Assembly (NCBI GenBank): GCA_963776375.1
Contig: CAVZMF010000005.1
Span: 943,550-1,007,549 of the forward strand
Reading direction: 5' to 3'
Source of the DNA: PALSA-612 sp963776375
GTDB taxonomy: Bacteria > Actinomycetota > Thermoleophilia > Gaiellales > Gaiellaceae
DNA length: 64,000 nt
The translations under genes were made by a program, and so were the position numbers. The notes under the pieces were generated by a model. The model was not told the origin of the DNA. It saw nothing but the letters and a program-made list of their open reading frames with translations, and searched no databases. Positions 49,057 to 57,315 of this stretch are shown here, piece by piece (the stretch's first letter is position 1; each line of letters begins with the position of its first letter).

Positions 49057-50451
49057 TTACGACCTGTTCGGGCGCGTCTCGCCGAGGTACGAGTCGAAGA
49101 GACCTCCAGGGTCGTAGACTGCTCGCAGCTTCTCGAGGCGGGCCGCGTTCTCCGTCGACAGTACGGCCTGCGGTCGCGCTTCGAGATCTGCGTCGTTGAT
49201 CTTTCCTCCCCCATTCGAGAACGGCTCGAGGCTGCGCATCGATGAGCCCACCCATTCGAGCATCGCGTCGTCGTCGGCGGGGCTCTCGGAGATGCCGTAA
49301 GCGTGGACAGAAAGGAGCGTTTGAACCGAGAACGCGGCGTTCGGCTGCTCTTTCGGGAGCATCGGAGCGAACAGCAGATGTGAGTGGCGAGTCGGAAGCG
49401 ATTCCGCGACCTTCTTAGACGCACCGAGGAACCCGTCCGCGCCCGGGTTGATCCAGATCGCGTCGGCTCTGTAGCGAAGGCCCTTCGGGTACATCTGGTC
49501 GAGGAACTGGTAACCCTGCTCGATCGTCCACGGGTGGGGACCCTCCCGGACGATCGCAAGCTCGGCGACGGGCGACTCTTCAAGCGGCGCAAGGAGAGCC
49601 GCGGACTCGACCGGCGAGTCAGTGAACGAGATTGGGACAAACGCGATTACCGTCGAATCATCACCGGAAACCTGACTGTGCGCCACAGTCGCGACCGCCG
49701 ACACCTCTGGCGGCAGGCTGGCGATCGCCTCGAAATACCAGGCGGCAAACGCCTCATAGACGTTGGACGGAAACACGTAGACGGAGCTGAGCAGGGCCTT
49801 CGGCAGCGGATGGAGGCGAAGGTGGAATCGAGTGACGACACCGAAGAACCCCGGCCCAGCGCCGCGCGCTGCCCACATGATCTCCGGATGGCTGTCGTCA
49901 TCAGCGCGGATGAGTTCCCCTTCCGCGAGAACGACGTCGATCGCCGCCAGGCTGGCTGCTGCAGGCCCGATCAATCGCGGCGCCCAGTGGAACCCACCGC
50001 CGAGGAGGTAGCCGCCGAGTCCGACCGTCGGGCACGTACCCGTCGGAAACCAAGCGCCGATCTGCTCCAAACGCGGCATCAACTCGCGGCCATTTACTGC
50101 AGGGCGAACCGCGGCCGTCATGGTCGCCGCGTCGACGTCGATGTCACGCATCCGAGACAGGTCGATCAACAGCCCGCCGTCGCGCACGCCGTTGCCAACC
50201 CAGCTGTGGCCGCCGGAACGAACCCCGATCTTCAGGCCCTGCTTTTTCGCTAGCCGCACTGCTGATACGACGTCTTTGTCGCTCTCGGGGTAGACGATCA
50301 GCTCCGGATACCGGTCCGGCTTGCGACCGTTCCAGACCGCCGCCAGCCGAGCCTCCTCATAGCCCGGCTCGCCTCGAAGCAGCGTTTCAAGTTCCCTCAC
50401 CGCGCGCGGAACGTACGGGATGCGACCGCGATCGTCAATCGGGGGCGCCAA
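49057..50451 (-). CDS. Berberine-bridge-type FAD oxidase with bicovalent-FAD motifs
   Basis: The 464-residue protein has GVRSGGHSWVGNG (His for 8-alpha FAD link), FPTGTCPTVGLGGYLLGGGFHW (Cys for the 6-S link), ADDDSHPEIMWAARGAGPGFFGVVTRF and the C-terminal berberine tail KLRAVYDPGGLFDSYLG. Both covalent FAD anchors are present, unlike the enzyme at 6.7 kb. There is no signal peptide. It lies at the edge of the catabolic island and converges on the BKACE gene, so pathway membership is possible but not shown. Confidence 0.85.
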   Translation of the reverse strand: MAPPIDDRGRIPYVPRAVRELETLLRGEPGYEEARLAAVWNGRKPDRYPELIVYPESDKDVVSAVRLAKKQGLKIGVRSGGHSWVGNGVRDGGLLIDLSRMRDIDVDAATMTAAVRPAVNGRELMPRLEQIGAWFPTGTCPTVGLGGYLLGGGFHWAPRLIGPAAASLAAIDVVLAEGELIRADDDSHPEIMWAARGAGPGFFGVVTRFHLRLHPLPKALLSSVYVFPSNVYEAFAAWYFEAIASLPPEVSAVATVAHSQVSGDDSTVIAFVPISFTDSPVESAALLAPLEESPVAELAIVREGPHPWTIEQGYQFLDQMYPKGLRYRADAIWINPGADGFLGASKKVAESLPTRHSHLLFAPMLPKEQPNAAFSVQTLLSVHAYGISESPADDDAMLEWVGSSMRSLEPFSNGGGKINDADLEARPQAVLSTENAARLEKLRAVYDPGGLFDSYLGETRPNRS

Positions 50452-51142
50452 GAACTCACCGGCCGGGCAGCGCCTGTCAACAACGCTTCGGGAGGCAAGG
50501 CAGGGAGCGCGCGACTGTCCCCGCGTGCACCTCGGGTTCGCAGAGAAGCGGTCCCCTCACTTTCTTGGCAAGCTCTTGGCAAGTACCGGCAGGAAACAAC
50601 AGGAAACCGGAGACTGGGAGACATCAGAGAAGTGGCCGCTTTGCAGCTATTTCTTGCTCGCCACTCCCTGTGATTCCTTGCCCGGGGCTTTTCACACGCG
50701 GGAGGGCGCTGGTTCGATCCCAGCCGCCGCTGAGCAGCCGAACTACGAGCGGCTCCAACGGGGACATGAGCTCTTCAGAAAGTGCCGATGAGCAGGTTTT
50801 TTGGAACTGGGCCGACTTGTTGGAACTCGCCCTTCTCGAGGGTTCCAGCTTCAGTTCTACGAACGCCACACCCGCCGGCGGGCACGTGAACCACTCGCCT
50901 TGCACCGAAGCTCGCAGCCGAACGTGGGATCGCGCTGAAGTGCGGCTAGGAGTCGAGTAGGAGACTCGCCGCAGCGGCGATCAGCGCCCGCGGATCAGAC
51001 GGGGACCGCGAGCAGGACCAGGCTGGGTCGCGACGGCGCTACGAGTTCGCCGACCCTCCTCGTCCTTCTTCTTAGGAATGTATTAAGCGATCCATAAGTT
51101 CATCTCACGCTTTTCATAAGCACGAGTCGAAAGCTCTACCTT
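50452..51142. other. Intergenic region with tRNA remnant, no clear gene
   Basis: No convincing coding sequence was found in these 691 bases. A weak 64-codon frame from ATG 50765 (MSSSESADEQVFWNW) has no family features. The segment includes the 3' half-tRNA at 50691-50732. Just before the next gene, three CATAAG/TTAAG words (51083-51120) make an AT-richer promoter-like zone. Confidence 0.5.
50691..50732 (+). tRNA. 3' half of a tRNA, probably Val(CAC), without its 5' half
   Basis: From 50691 the bases read TTCACAC (anticodon loop with CAC), GCGGG (3' anticodon stem), AGGGC (variable loop), then a perfect T-arm GCTGG-TTCGATC-CCAGC, then CGCCGCT and a discriminator G. The canonical TTCRANY loop and C48 are present. 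The five bases before the loop (GGCTT) cannot pair with GCGGG and no D-arm is found upstream, so only the 3' half remains. Such fragments often mark attachment sites of integrated elements. Confidence 0.55.
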
Positions 51143-51760
51143 GTGAAGAGGAACGTGCTCCGAGTTGCGAGCGGGGTCGCCGTGGTGGGCGCATTCGTTG
51201 CGCTCGCGGCGGGGTGTGGTGGTGGATCGTCGAGTGCATCGGGCACGACCGATCCTTCGACAGGGCAGTCCTCCACGACTCCGTCGACGGGGCAGTCCTC
51301 TCCGAACGCCGCGTTCTCGAAGTACCAGTCTTGCCTGAAGGCGCACGGTGTGACCCTGCCGAGTTTCCCTCGCAATGGCAACGGTGGGCCGCCGCAGGGC
51401 TCCCCGCCTCAGGGGCCGACCGGACAGGGCGGACCGCCCGGCGGCTTCGGCGGCCGCCTGTCTTCGGCGCAGCGCGAGAAGCTTCAGGCTGCGCAGCAGG
51501 CCTGCGCGAAGGATCTTCCGGCTGGGGCACGGAACGGCGGCTTCTTCGGACGCGGTGGCGGTCAGAACAGCCAGGCGTTCGCTGCGTACCGAAACTGCCT
51601 GAAGCTGCATGGCGTCACGTTGTCGCAGGGGTTCCGCCCCTCGGGTTCCGGAACTCCGGGCGCCAAGGTGCAGAAGGCGTTGAGCGCGTGCGCCGCACTG
51701 CGTCCGTCATTCCCGGGCAGAGGCCAGGCTCCGCCTTCGACAACGACTCCGGGCGCGTAG
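51143..51760 (+). CDS. Lipoprotein with two cysteine-repeat units
   Basis: The 205 residues start GTG and show a lipoprotein signal (LRVASGVAVVGAFVALAAGC, with the lipobox Cys at residue 25). After a Ser/Thr-rich spacer come two similar units: FSKYQSCLKAHGVTLPSF...QQACAKDLP and FAAYRNCLKLHGVTLSQGF...LSACAALRP, each with two cysteines. The units are separated by Gly/Pro-rich linker. Similar proteins accompany export cassettes in related genomes; the function is unknown, possibly substrate or metal capture. The adaptor gene starts 1 bp after its stop. Confidence 0.7.
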   Translation: MKRNVLRVASGVAVVGAFVALAAGCGGGSSSASGTTDPSTGQSSTTPSTGQSSPNAAFSKYQSCLKAHGVTLPSFPRNGNGGPPQGSPPQGPTGQGGPPGGFGGRLSSAQREKLQAAQQACAKDLPAGARNGGFFGRGGGQNSQAFAAYRNCLKLHGVTLSQGFRPSGSGTPGAKVQKALSACAALRPSFPGRGQAPPSTTTPGA

Positions 51761-51761
51761 C

Positions 51762-53696
51762 GTGGTCGCGCGGCTTCGCGAAGTGCCGCGGAAGACAGCG
51801 CTCTTCTACGGTTTCCTGGTCGTGCTGGTGCTCGTGGTGGCCGGCTTTGCCGCCGTCTCGATTGTTGGCACGGGAAGCTCCTCGGCGTCCGGTGCGCAGC
51901 GCACGGCGACGGTGACGCGAGGCACGGTCGAGTCGAGCGTCGCAGGCTCCGGGAACATCTCCTCCGCCGACACGGCGTCGGTCGGGTTCACGACGAGCGG
52001 CACGCTGACCTCCGTACGGGTCGCGGTCGGCGATCGCGTCGTGAAGGGCCAGGTCATCGCCACAATCGACGCCACCGATGCCGCGACGAATCTTGCCTCT
52101 GCTCGCGCGTCTCTTGCAATCGCCCGCCTGAACCTCGCCAACGCGGAGGCCGGCGGCACTGCCTCACAGCGCGCGCAGAACCAGTCGTCACTCGCCTCTG
52201 CCCGCCTCCAGCTTCGCTCGGCGCAGCAGACGCTAAGCGATAACCAGGCGGCCCTGACCGCGGCGCAGGCGCAGCTCGCGGCCGACGAGCGGCTCAACTG
52301 CATCGCGCCGTCGTCCGGATCGTCGTCGAGCTCGGCCACCTCCGCCAGCTCGGGCGCCAGCGGCGGCTCCACGGGCTCCACACCGAGCGGCGGCTCGAGC
52401 TCGGCCCGCACGACGCAGGCGCTCGCGGCGACCGCGCCGAAGGTCGTTACGAGCTCGGCGAGCGCGACGATGCCGACCAAGGCGACCCTGACCGGCACCG
52501 TCACGCCGGGAGGCGCGAAGACGAGTTACTGGTTCCAGTACGGAACCTCCACGAGCTACGGCAAGCGCACGTCGACAGGGACTGTCAGCGGCACGACCGC
52601 CGTAACCGTAAGCCGCGTCGCCACCGGCCTCAAGGAGGACACGACCTACGTGTACCGGCTCGTGGCGCAGAACTCCCACGGAACGCGCTACGGGTCCGCG
52701 CTGACCTTTACGACCGCCGCCACGGCGTGCAGCGCCGACCAGGCTTCGGTTACGGCAGCCAAGCGGGCCGTCGCTGCCCAGAGGCTTACAGTGCAGCAGC
52801 AGCAGCAGAGCGTCGCCTCGGCCCAGTCGGCTATCGAGTCGGCCGTTGACCCCGCCACCGTCCAGCAGAACCGGGTGCAGGTGCAGCAGGACAAGGTCGC
52901 CGTGGCGAACGCTCTGAAGGCGCTGCGCGCGACGACCTTGCGCGCGCCGATCTACGGCACTGTGACCGCGGTCAACGGCGCCGTCGGCGACACCGTGGGC
53001 GCGAGCTCCACATCGAACTCGAGCTCGTCCTCGTCCTCGTCTTCGTCCTCGTCCTCGTCTTCGAACGCGCCGTCGGGTGGCGGCGGCAACTCGAATGGCA
53101 CCAACGGATCGTCCTCGTCGACGAGCGCTTCGTCGTCCTCGCTGGTGACGATCGAGAACATGAAGAAGCTCCAGGTCGTCGCGGGGTTCCCGGAGGCGGA
53201 CGCGGTCAAGATCAAGGTCGGCCAGACCGCCTCGGTCACGCTCTCCGCCCTGTCGAACGTCGAGATGACGGGCAAAGTGACCGCCGTCTCACCGACGTCG
53301 ACGGTCGTCTCCAACGTCGTTACGTACGACGTCACGATCTCCCTGCGGAACCCGCCAACCATTGTGAAGACCGGGATGACCGCAACGGTGACGGTCTATG
53401 TCAGCCGCCGCGCGAACGTGCTGCTCGTACCGAGCGCGGCCATCACCACAGCTGGTCCGGTTTCGACCGTCACCGTCCTGGAGAACGGCAAGAAACGCGT
53501 CGTGAACGTCACGACCGGGCTCGTCGGCGCCTCCACCACACAAATCGTCAGCGGTCTTCGCGAGGGCCAGGTCGTTGTCGAGCCGACCGTGACGGTAACC
53601 GCTGCGTCTTCGTCGTCCACTTCGCCGACCGGGAACCGGACATTCGGCGGCGGCTTCGGTGGCCCCGGCGGCTTCGGCGGCCCTCCGGGCGGATGA
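51762..53696 (+). CDS. HlyD/MacA-type membrane fusion protein with inserted FN3-like domain
   Basis: The 644 residues have one N-terminal membrane helix (FYGFLVVLVLVVAGFAAVSIVG), a lipoyl half (GFTTSGTLTSVRVAVGDRVVKGQVIA), a first coiled-coil arm (about 107-178), an insert of about 140 residues, the second arm (about 324-410), the second lipoyl half (LRAPIYGTVTAVNGAVGDTV), a polyserine tract and a beta-barrel domain. The insert holds an FN3-like module (about 226-319: ATLTGTVTPGGAKTSYWFQY...YRLVAQNSHGTRYGSALTF). The only two cysteines, 180 and 323, flank the insert. It links the MacB-type ABC transporter to the envelope. Confidence 0.82.
   Translation: MVARLREVPRKTALFYGFLVVLVLVVAGFAAVSIVGTGSSSASGAQRTATVTRGTVESSVAGSGNISSADTASVGFTTSGTLTSVRVAVGDRVVKGQVIATIDATDAATNLASARASLAIARLNLANAEAGGTASQRAQNQSSLASARLQLRSAQQTLSDNQAALTAAQAQLAADERLNCIAPSSGSSSSSATSASSGASGGSTGSTPSGGSSSARTTQALAATAPKVVTSSASATMPTKATLTGTVTPGGAKTSYWFQYGTSTSYGKRTSTGTVSGTTAVTVSRVATGLKEDTTYVYRLVAQNSHGTRYGSALTFTTAATACSADQASVTAAKRAVAAQRLTVQQQQQSVASAQSAIESAVDPATVQQNRVQVQQDKVAVANALKALRATTLRAPIYGTVTAVNGAVGDTVGASSTSNSSSSSSSSSSSSSSSNAPSGGGGNSNGTNGSSSSTSASSSSLVTIENMKKLQVVAGFPEADAVKIKVGQTASVTLSALSNVEMTGKVTAVSPTSTVVSNVVTYDVTISLRNPPTIVKTGMTATVTVYVSRRANVLLVPSAAITTAGPVSTVTVLENGKKRVVNVTTGLVGASTTQIVSGLREGQVVVEPTVTVTAASSSSTSPTGNRTFGGGFGGPGGFGGPPGG
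53025..53063 (+). repeat. Short-period TCGTCC/TCGTCT repeat coding polyserine
   Basis: Thirteen consecutive serine codons (TCG, TCC, TCT) form a near-periodic hexanucleotide tract inside the adaptor gene. Slippage here would change the length of a serine linker by whole codons or shift frame. Confidence 0.7.
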
Positions 53697-54406
53697 GTAC
53701 GGTCGCTTCCCTTCGCCCGGCGCATCCGGTCATCGACCTACGCCGGATCGTGAAGACCTACGGCGGCGGCGACTTTGCCGTGCACGCGCTGCGCGGCGTC
53801 TCGCTGACCGTGGAGCGGGGCGAGTTCGTGGCGATCATGGGCGCCTCCGGGTCGGGGAAGTCGACGCTGGTGAACATCATCGGCTGTCTGGACGTCCCGA
53901 CCCGCGGCCACTTCTGGCTCGACGGCGTCGACGTCCGCGACCTGGACGAGGCCGATCTCTCCCGCGTGCGCCGCAAGAAGATCGGCTTCGTCTTCCAGAG
54001 CTTCAACCTCATCCCCCGTACGACCGCGCTCGCCAACGTCGAGCTCCCACTGCTCTACGCCGGCGTCCGCGGCAGCGAGCGCCGCGCCCGCGCGCTCGAG
54101 GCGCTGGGGCGGGTCGGACTCGGCGACCGTATGCGCCACCTGCCGAACGAGCTGTCGGGCGGCCAGCAGCAGCGCGCCGCCGTGGCGCGGGCGCTCGTGA
54201 CCAACCCGGCTCTGATCCTCGCCGACGAGCCGACCGGCAACCTCGACTCGGCCTCCGCCGCGGAGGTACTGGAGACCTTCCGGACCGTGCACGGCGAGGG
54301 CCGCACCATCGTCGTCATCACCCACGAGGCCGAGGTCGCCGCCTGCGCGCAGCGGATCGTGCGGCTGCGTGACGGCACTGTCGTCGAGGACCGCAGGGCC
54401 GCCTGA
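53693..54406 (+). CDS. MacB-type ABC transporter ATP-binding protein
   Basis: The 237 residues have Walker A GASGSGKSTLVNIIG, Q-loop VFQSFNLIPRTTALANVELPL, signature LSGGQQQRAAVARALVTNP, Walker B LILADEPTGNLDS and switch VITHEAE. This is the MacB/LolD pattern of ATPases that power FtsX-like permeases by mechanotransmission. The ATG overlaps the adaptor stop and the stop overlaps the permease start, giving a tight four-gene unit. Confidence 0.93.
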   Translation: MSTVASLRPAHPVIDLRRIVKTYGGGDFAVHALRGVSLTVERGEFVAIMGASGSGKSTLVNIIGCLDVPTRGHFWLDGVDVRDLDEADLSRVRRKKIGFVFQSFNLIPRTTALANVELPLLYAGVRGSERRARALEALGRVGLGDRMRHLPNELSGGQQQRAAVARALVTNPALILADEPTGNLDSASAAEVLETFRTVHGEGRTIVVITHEAEVAACAQRIVRLRDGTVVEDRRAA

Positions 54407-55630
54407 TGGCCGGGCGCGACACGCTCCGCATCGCGCTGCTCGGCATCACTTCGAACAAGCTGCGCTCGGCGCTCACCGTGCTCGGCGTGGCGATCGGCGT
54501 CGCGGCGGTCGTGATCCTCGTCGCCGTCGGCACCGGCTCCTCGCGCGCGGTCGCAGCAGCAGATCAACCGCCTCGGCACGAACACGCTCACCGTCTTCAA
54601 CACCGGCCGCTTCGGCGGCGGCACGTCGACGACCGGCACGCAGACGCGCTCCTCGTCGCTGACGATCGCCGACGTCCGCTCCCTGCAAGATCCGAACAAG
54701 GCGCCGGACGTTGCCTCGGTATCGCCTGTCGTCTCGACGACCCAGACCGCGACCTTCGACGGCGCCACCTACAGCACCACCGTGACCGGTTCGACGCCGT
54801 CGTACCTTGACGCCGAGAACTATCAGGTCGAGGCCGGCTCTGCGATCACCGCTCAGGACGTCGCACGGCACCAGCGAGTCGTGCTGCTCGGCCAGACCGT
54901 CGTCAGCAACCTCTTCCAGTCGGGGACGAACCCGATCGGCCAGACGATCCAGCTCGGCTCGGCGAACTTCAAGGTCATCGGCGTCCTCGCCTCGAAGGGA
55001 TCGAGCGGCTTCCAGGACCAGGACGCGGTCGTGATCGCACCGTACACCGCCGTCCAGGACGTGCTCACCGGCTACGCGCAGTCGTTCTCGCAGCTCATCG
55101 TGCAAGGGAAGTCGGCGTCGACGCTCAACCTCGCGCAGAGCGAGGTGGAGAGCGTGCTCGCCTCGAACAACGACACGACCGTCTCCGACCTCCCGTTCCG
55201 CGTGCTCAACCAGCAGGCGCTGCTGCAGACGGCGACGAGCACCTCCCGGACGCTTACTGTCCTGCTCGCTGCCGTGGCCGCGATCTCGCTGCTCGTGGGC
55301 GGGATCGGAGTGATGAACATCATGCTTGTGACGGTCACCGAGCGAACGCGCGAGATCGGCATCCGCAAGGCGATCGGCGCGCCCAAGTCGGCGATCCTCG
55401 TCCAGTTCCTGCTCGAGGCCATCCTGCTCTCGCTGATCGGCGCCATCGCGGGCATCGCCGCCGGGATCATCGGCAGCCGATTCCGCATCTCCGGAGTTGA
55501 CCCCGTGATCGCGCCGTACTCGATCGTGCTCTCGTTCGGGATCGCCGTCGCCGTCGGCGTCTTCTTCGGCTTCTACCCCGCCAACCGCGCGGCCTCGCTG
55601 CGCCCGATCGACGCGCTGAGGTACGAATGA
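54406..55630 (+). CDS. MacB/FtsX-like ABC permease (frameshifted near 54553)
   Basis: The protein starts GRDTLRIALLGITSNKLRSALTVLGVAIGVAAVVILVAVGTGSSRAV, described here as the MacB N-terminus with the first membrane helix. One extra base near 54553 shifts the frame: reading through gives QQQINRLGTNTLTVFNTGRFGG and then the periplasmic domain and three further membrane helices (LTVLLAAVAAISLLVGGIGVMNIMLVTVTERTREIGIRKAIGA; LLEAILLSLIGAIAGIAAGII; GIAVAVGVFFGFYPANRAA). Corrected length is about 408 residues. The conserved ERTREIGIRKAIGA coupling helix is intact. Error is more likely than decay because every other part is preserved. Confidence 0.87.
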
Positions 55631-56214
55631 CCACCCAAACACCAACCGAGCAGGCTGACACTGCCGTCCTCGTGCCCGAGGTCGAAGGCGACGTCTGGCC
55701 GACGCGCACACGTCGGAGCTCCCTGCGCCTCCGCATGCCGACTGTAATCCTGCTCGCACTGCTCCTCGCCGGGATCGGCGTCTGGGCCGGGTCAGCCCTG
55801 CAGAAGAGCTATGGATCGGGAAGCAGCGCGGCGTCCGCGTCGCCGTTCGGAGGCGCCGGAGGGTTCCCGACCCGCGGCGCGGGCAGCTTCCCGAACTTCG
55901 GCCGGGGTACGTTCCCCGGCTCCGGAGGCTCCGGAGCGAACACGGGCCAGGCAGCGACGACCGGCACGGTGACGCTCGTTCGCGGCAGCGTCGTCTGGGT
56001 CACGACCGCGACTGGCGGACTGGTCAAGGTGACTATCGCCAAAAACACGACCGTGACGCGTACGGCCGCGGGCACCACGAAAGGACTCCAGCTAGGCGAT
56101 TCGGTCGTCGTGCTCGGCTCGAAGAAGGGCGCCACCGTAGCGGCAACGGTCGTCCGCGCCACGCAGAAGGGCCTCTCGACCTCCTCGGGTTTCGGAACGC
56201 CCACAGGCGGTTGA
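55627..56214 (+). CDS. Membrane-anchored protein with a DUF5666-like C-terminal domain
   Basis: The 195 residues have one membrane helix (MPTVILLALLLAGIGVWAGSAL), a Gly/Phe/Pro-rich linker and a small beta domain (TGTVTLVRGSVVWVTTATGGLVKVTIAKNTTVTRTAAG...GDSVVVLGSK) of OB/DUF5666-like type. It has no catalytic motif. It is the last gene of the export cassette, joined by an ATGA overlap. The linker's GGFPTRGAGSFPNFGRG pattern parallels the Gly/Pro tail of the adaptor and lipoprotein, suggesting the three proteins meet in the envelope. Confidence 0.65.
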   Translation: MTTQTPTEQADTAVLVPEVEGDVWPTRTRRSSLRLRMPTVILLALLLAGIGVWAGSALQKSYGSGSSAASASPFGGAGGFPTRGAGSFPNFGRGTFPGSGGSGANTGQAATTGTVTLVRGSVVWVTTATGGLVKVTIAKNTTVTRTAAGTTKGLQLGDSVVVLGSKKGATVAATVVRATQKGLSTSSGFGTPTGG

Positions 56215-56397
56215 CGGCCGAAGAACGACAACCCGAACGGCTCGGCTCGAGGTCGGCTCGGGGGTCTTACGGTCTGATTGCGTTTCTCTATGGCTCTTCT
56301 CATGTGCGGACGCTTCGATGGGCGTCGGGCATCGTGAACTCCCTCGCGCCGGCAGGCGGTCTCGCTCGCTAGCTTCGATTTGAAAGGACTCGTGGGT

Positions 56398-57273
56398 ATG
56401 AACAGAAGCCGCTTCTTGTCTCTCGTCCGTGGGGCCGTCCTGTTGACCGGCCTGGCCACGATTGCCGGCCTGTCGGCCGGGACCGCCTCGGCAAGCGCCG
56501 CACGCGCGCCGCTTCGCTACGGCGTGGTTCGTTCTGCGGTCGTGACGCATGACGCGGCGACCAGCTCGAACTGGGCCGGCTACGCCGTGACCCCCTTGAG
56601 CGGGAGCGCGGTCGCCTCGTTCACGAACGTATTTGGAACCTGGGTGCAGCCGGCTGTCAACTGCTCGGCAGGGACGCCGTCCTACTCGGCTTTCTGGGTC
56701 GGTCTCGGCGGCTCGACCCAGAACTCCACGTCGCTGGAGCAGATCGGGACGAGCGCAGACTGCGCAGCGTCGGGCACGCCGGTCTACTCGGCGTGGTACG
56801 AGATCCTGCCGGCGGCGCCGGTCTCACTGAAGCTGCTGGTCAGGCCGGGCGACACGATCTCCGCCGCGGTCACGATCAGCGGGAAGACGGTCGCGATGCG
56901 GCTGCGAAACCTCACACGTCACACGGTCGTCAACAAGAAGCTGAAGATGGCAGCGCCGGACACGACTTCTGCAGAGTGGATCGCGGAGGCGCCGTCCTCG
57001 TGTGATCGGTCCGGTCGCTGCACGACGTTGCCGCTCGCGAACTTCGGCTCCGTCAACTTCCTGAAGGCAGCGGCCACCGCGTCCGGTCACTCGGGCCTGA
57101 TCATAGACCCGGCGTGGACGGCGAACGCGATCAGCCTCGACGGCTCCGACAACCAGGGAATTGGCCGCTTCGTTGCTGGCGGAGCTTCAGCGAGCGCGAT
57201 TCCGTCCTCGCCCACCGGAACCGGCTTCTCCGTCGCCTGGCAGTCACTCACACCGGGCGCAACAGGCAACTAA
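56398..57273 (+). CDS. Secreted G1-family (glutamic) peptidase
   Basis: The 291 residues have a signal peptide (SLVRGAVLLTGLATIAGLSAGTASA) and the eqolisin pattern: ATSSNWAGYAV, VFGTWVQPAVNCS, SAFWVGLGGSTQNSTSLEQIGT, VYSAWYEILPAAPV, VRPGDTISAAVTI and, near the end, TTSAEWIAEAPSS. The Glu in EWIAE corresponds to the catalytic Glu of scytalidoglutamic peptidase; the Gln partner should be in the early strands. Acid proteolysis outside the cell is expected. ATG 56398 is preceded by GAAAGGA. A strong hairpin ends the unit. Confidence 0.85.
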   Translation: MNRSRFLSLVRGAVLLTGLATIAGLSAGTASASAARAPLRYGVVRSAVVTHDAATSSNWAGYAVTPLSGSAVASFTNVFGTWVQPAVNCSAGTPSYSAFWVGLGGSTQNSTSLEQIGTSADCAASGTPVYSAWYEILPAAPVSLKLLVRPGDTISAAVTISGKTVAMRLRNLTRHTVVNKKLKMAAPDTTSAEWIAEAPSSCDRSGRCTTLPLANFGSVNFLKAAATASGHSGLIIDPAWTANAISLDGSDNQGIGRFVAGGASASAIPSSPTGTGFSVAWQSLTPGATGN

Positions 57274-57286
57274 CGAGGGAACGCCC

Positions 57287-57315
57287 TGGGAGAGGCCGCC
57301 AGACGGCCTCTCCCA
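57287..57315. terminator. Hairpin after the G1 peptidase gene
   Basis: TGGGAGAGGCCG and CGGCCTCTCCCA form a perfect 12-bp stem with loop CCAGA, 14 nt downstream of the stop. It lacks a T-tract, like other candidate terminators here. Confidence 0.65.

Noticed and set aside
30240..50732. The whole catabolic island as a tRNA-integrated genomic island
   Set aside because: The half-tRNA at its right side is suggestive, but no matching repeat is seen at the left junction and no integrase lies in the window, so boundaries cannot be proven.
50420..50960. Short open frames between the FAD oxidase and the lipoprotein gene
   Set aside because: No ribosome site, no family features, and several overlap the half-tRNA.
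53020..53063. CRISPR-like repeat
   Set aside because: The periodic TCGTCC tract is a serine-codon microsatellite within a gene, without spacers. No other array-like pattern was found anywhere.
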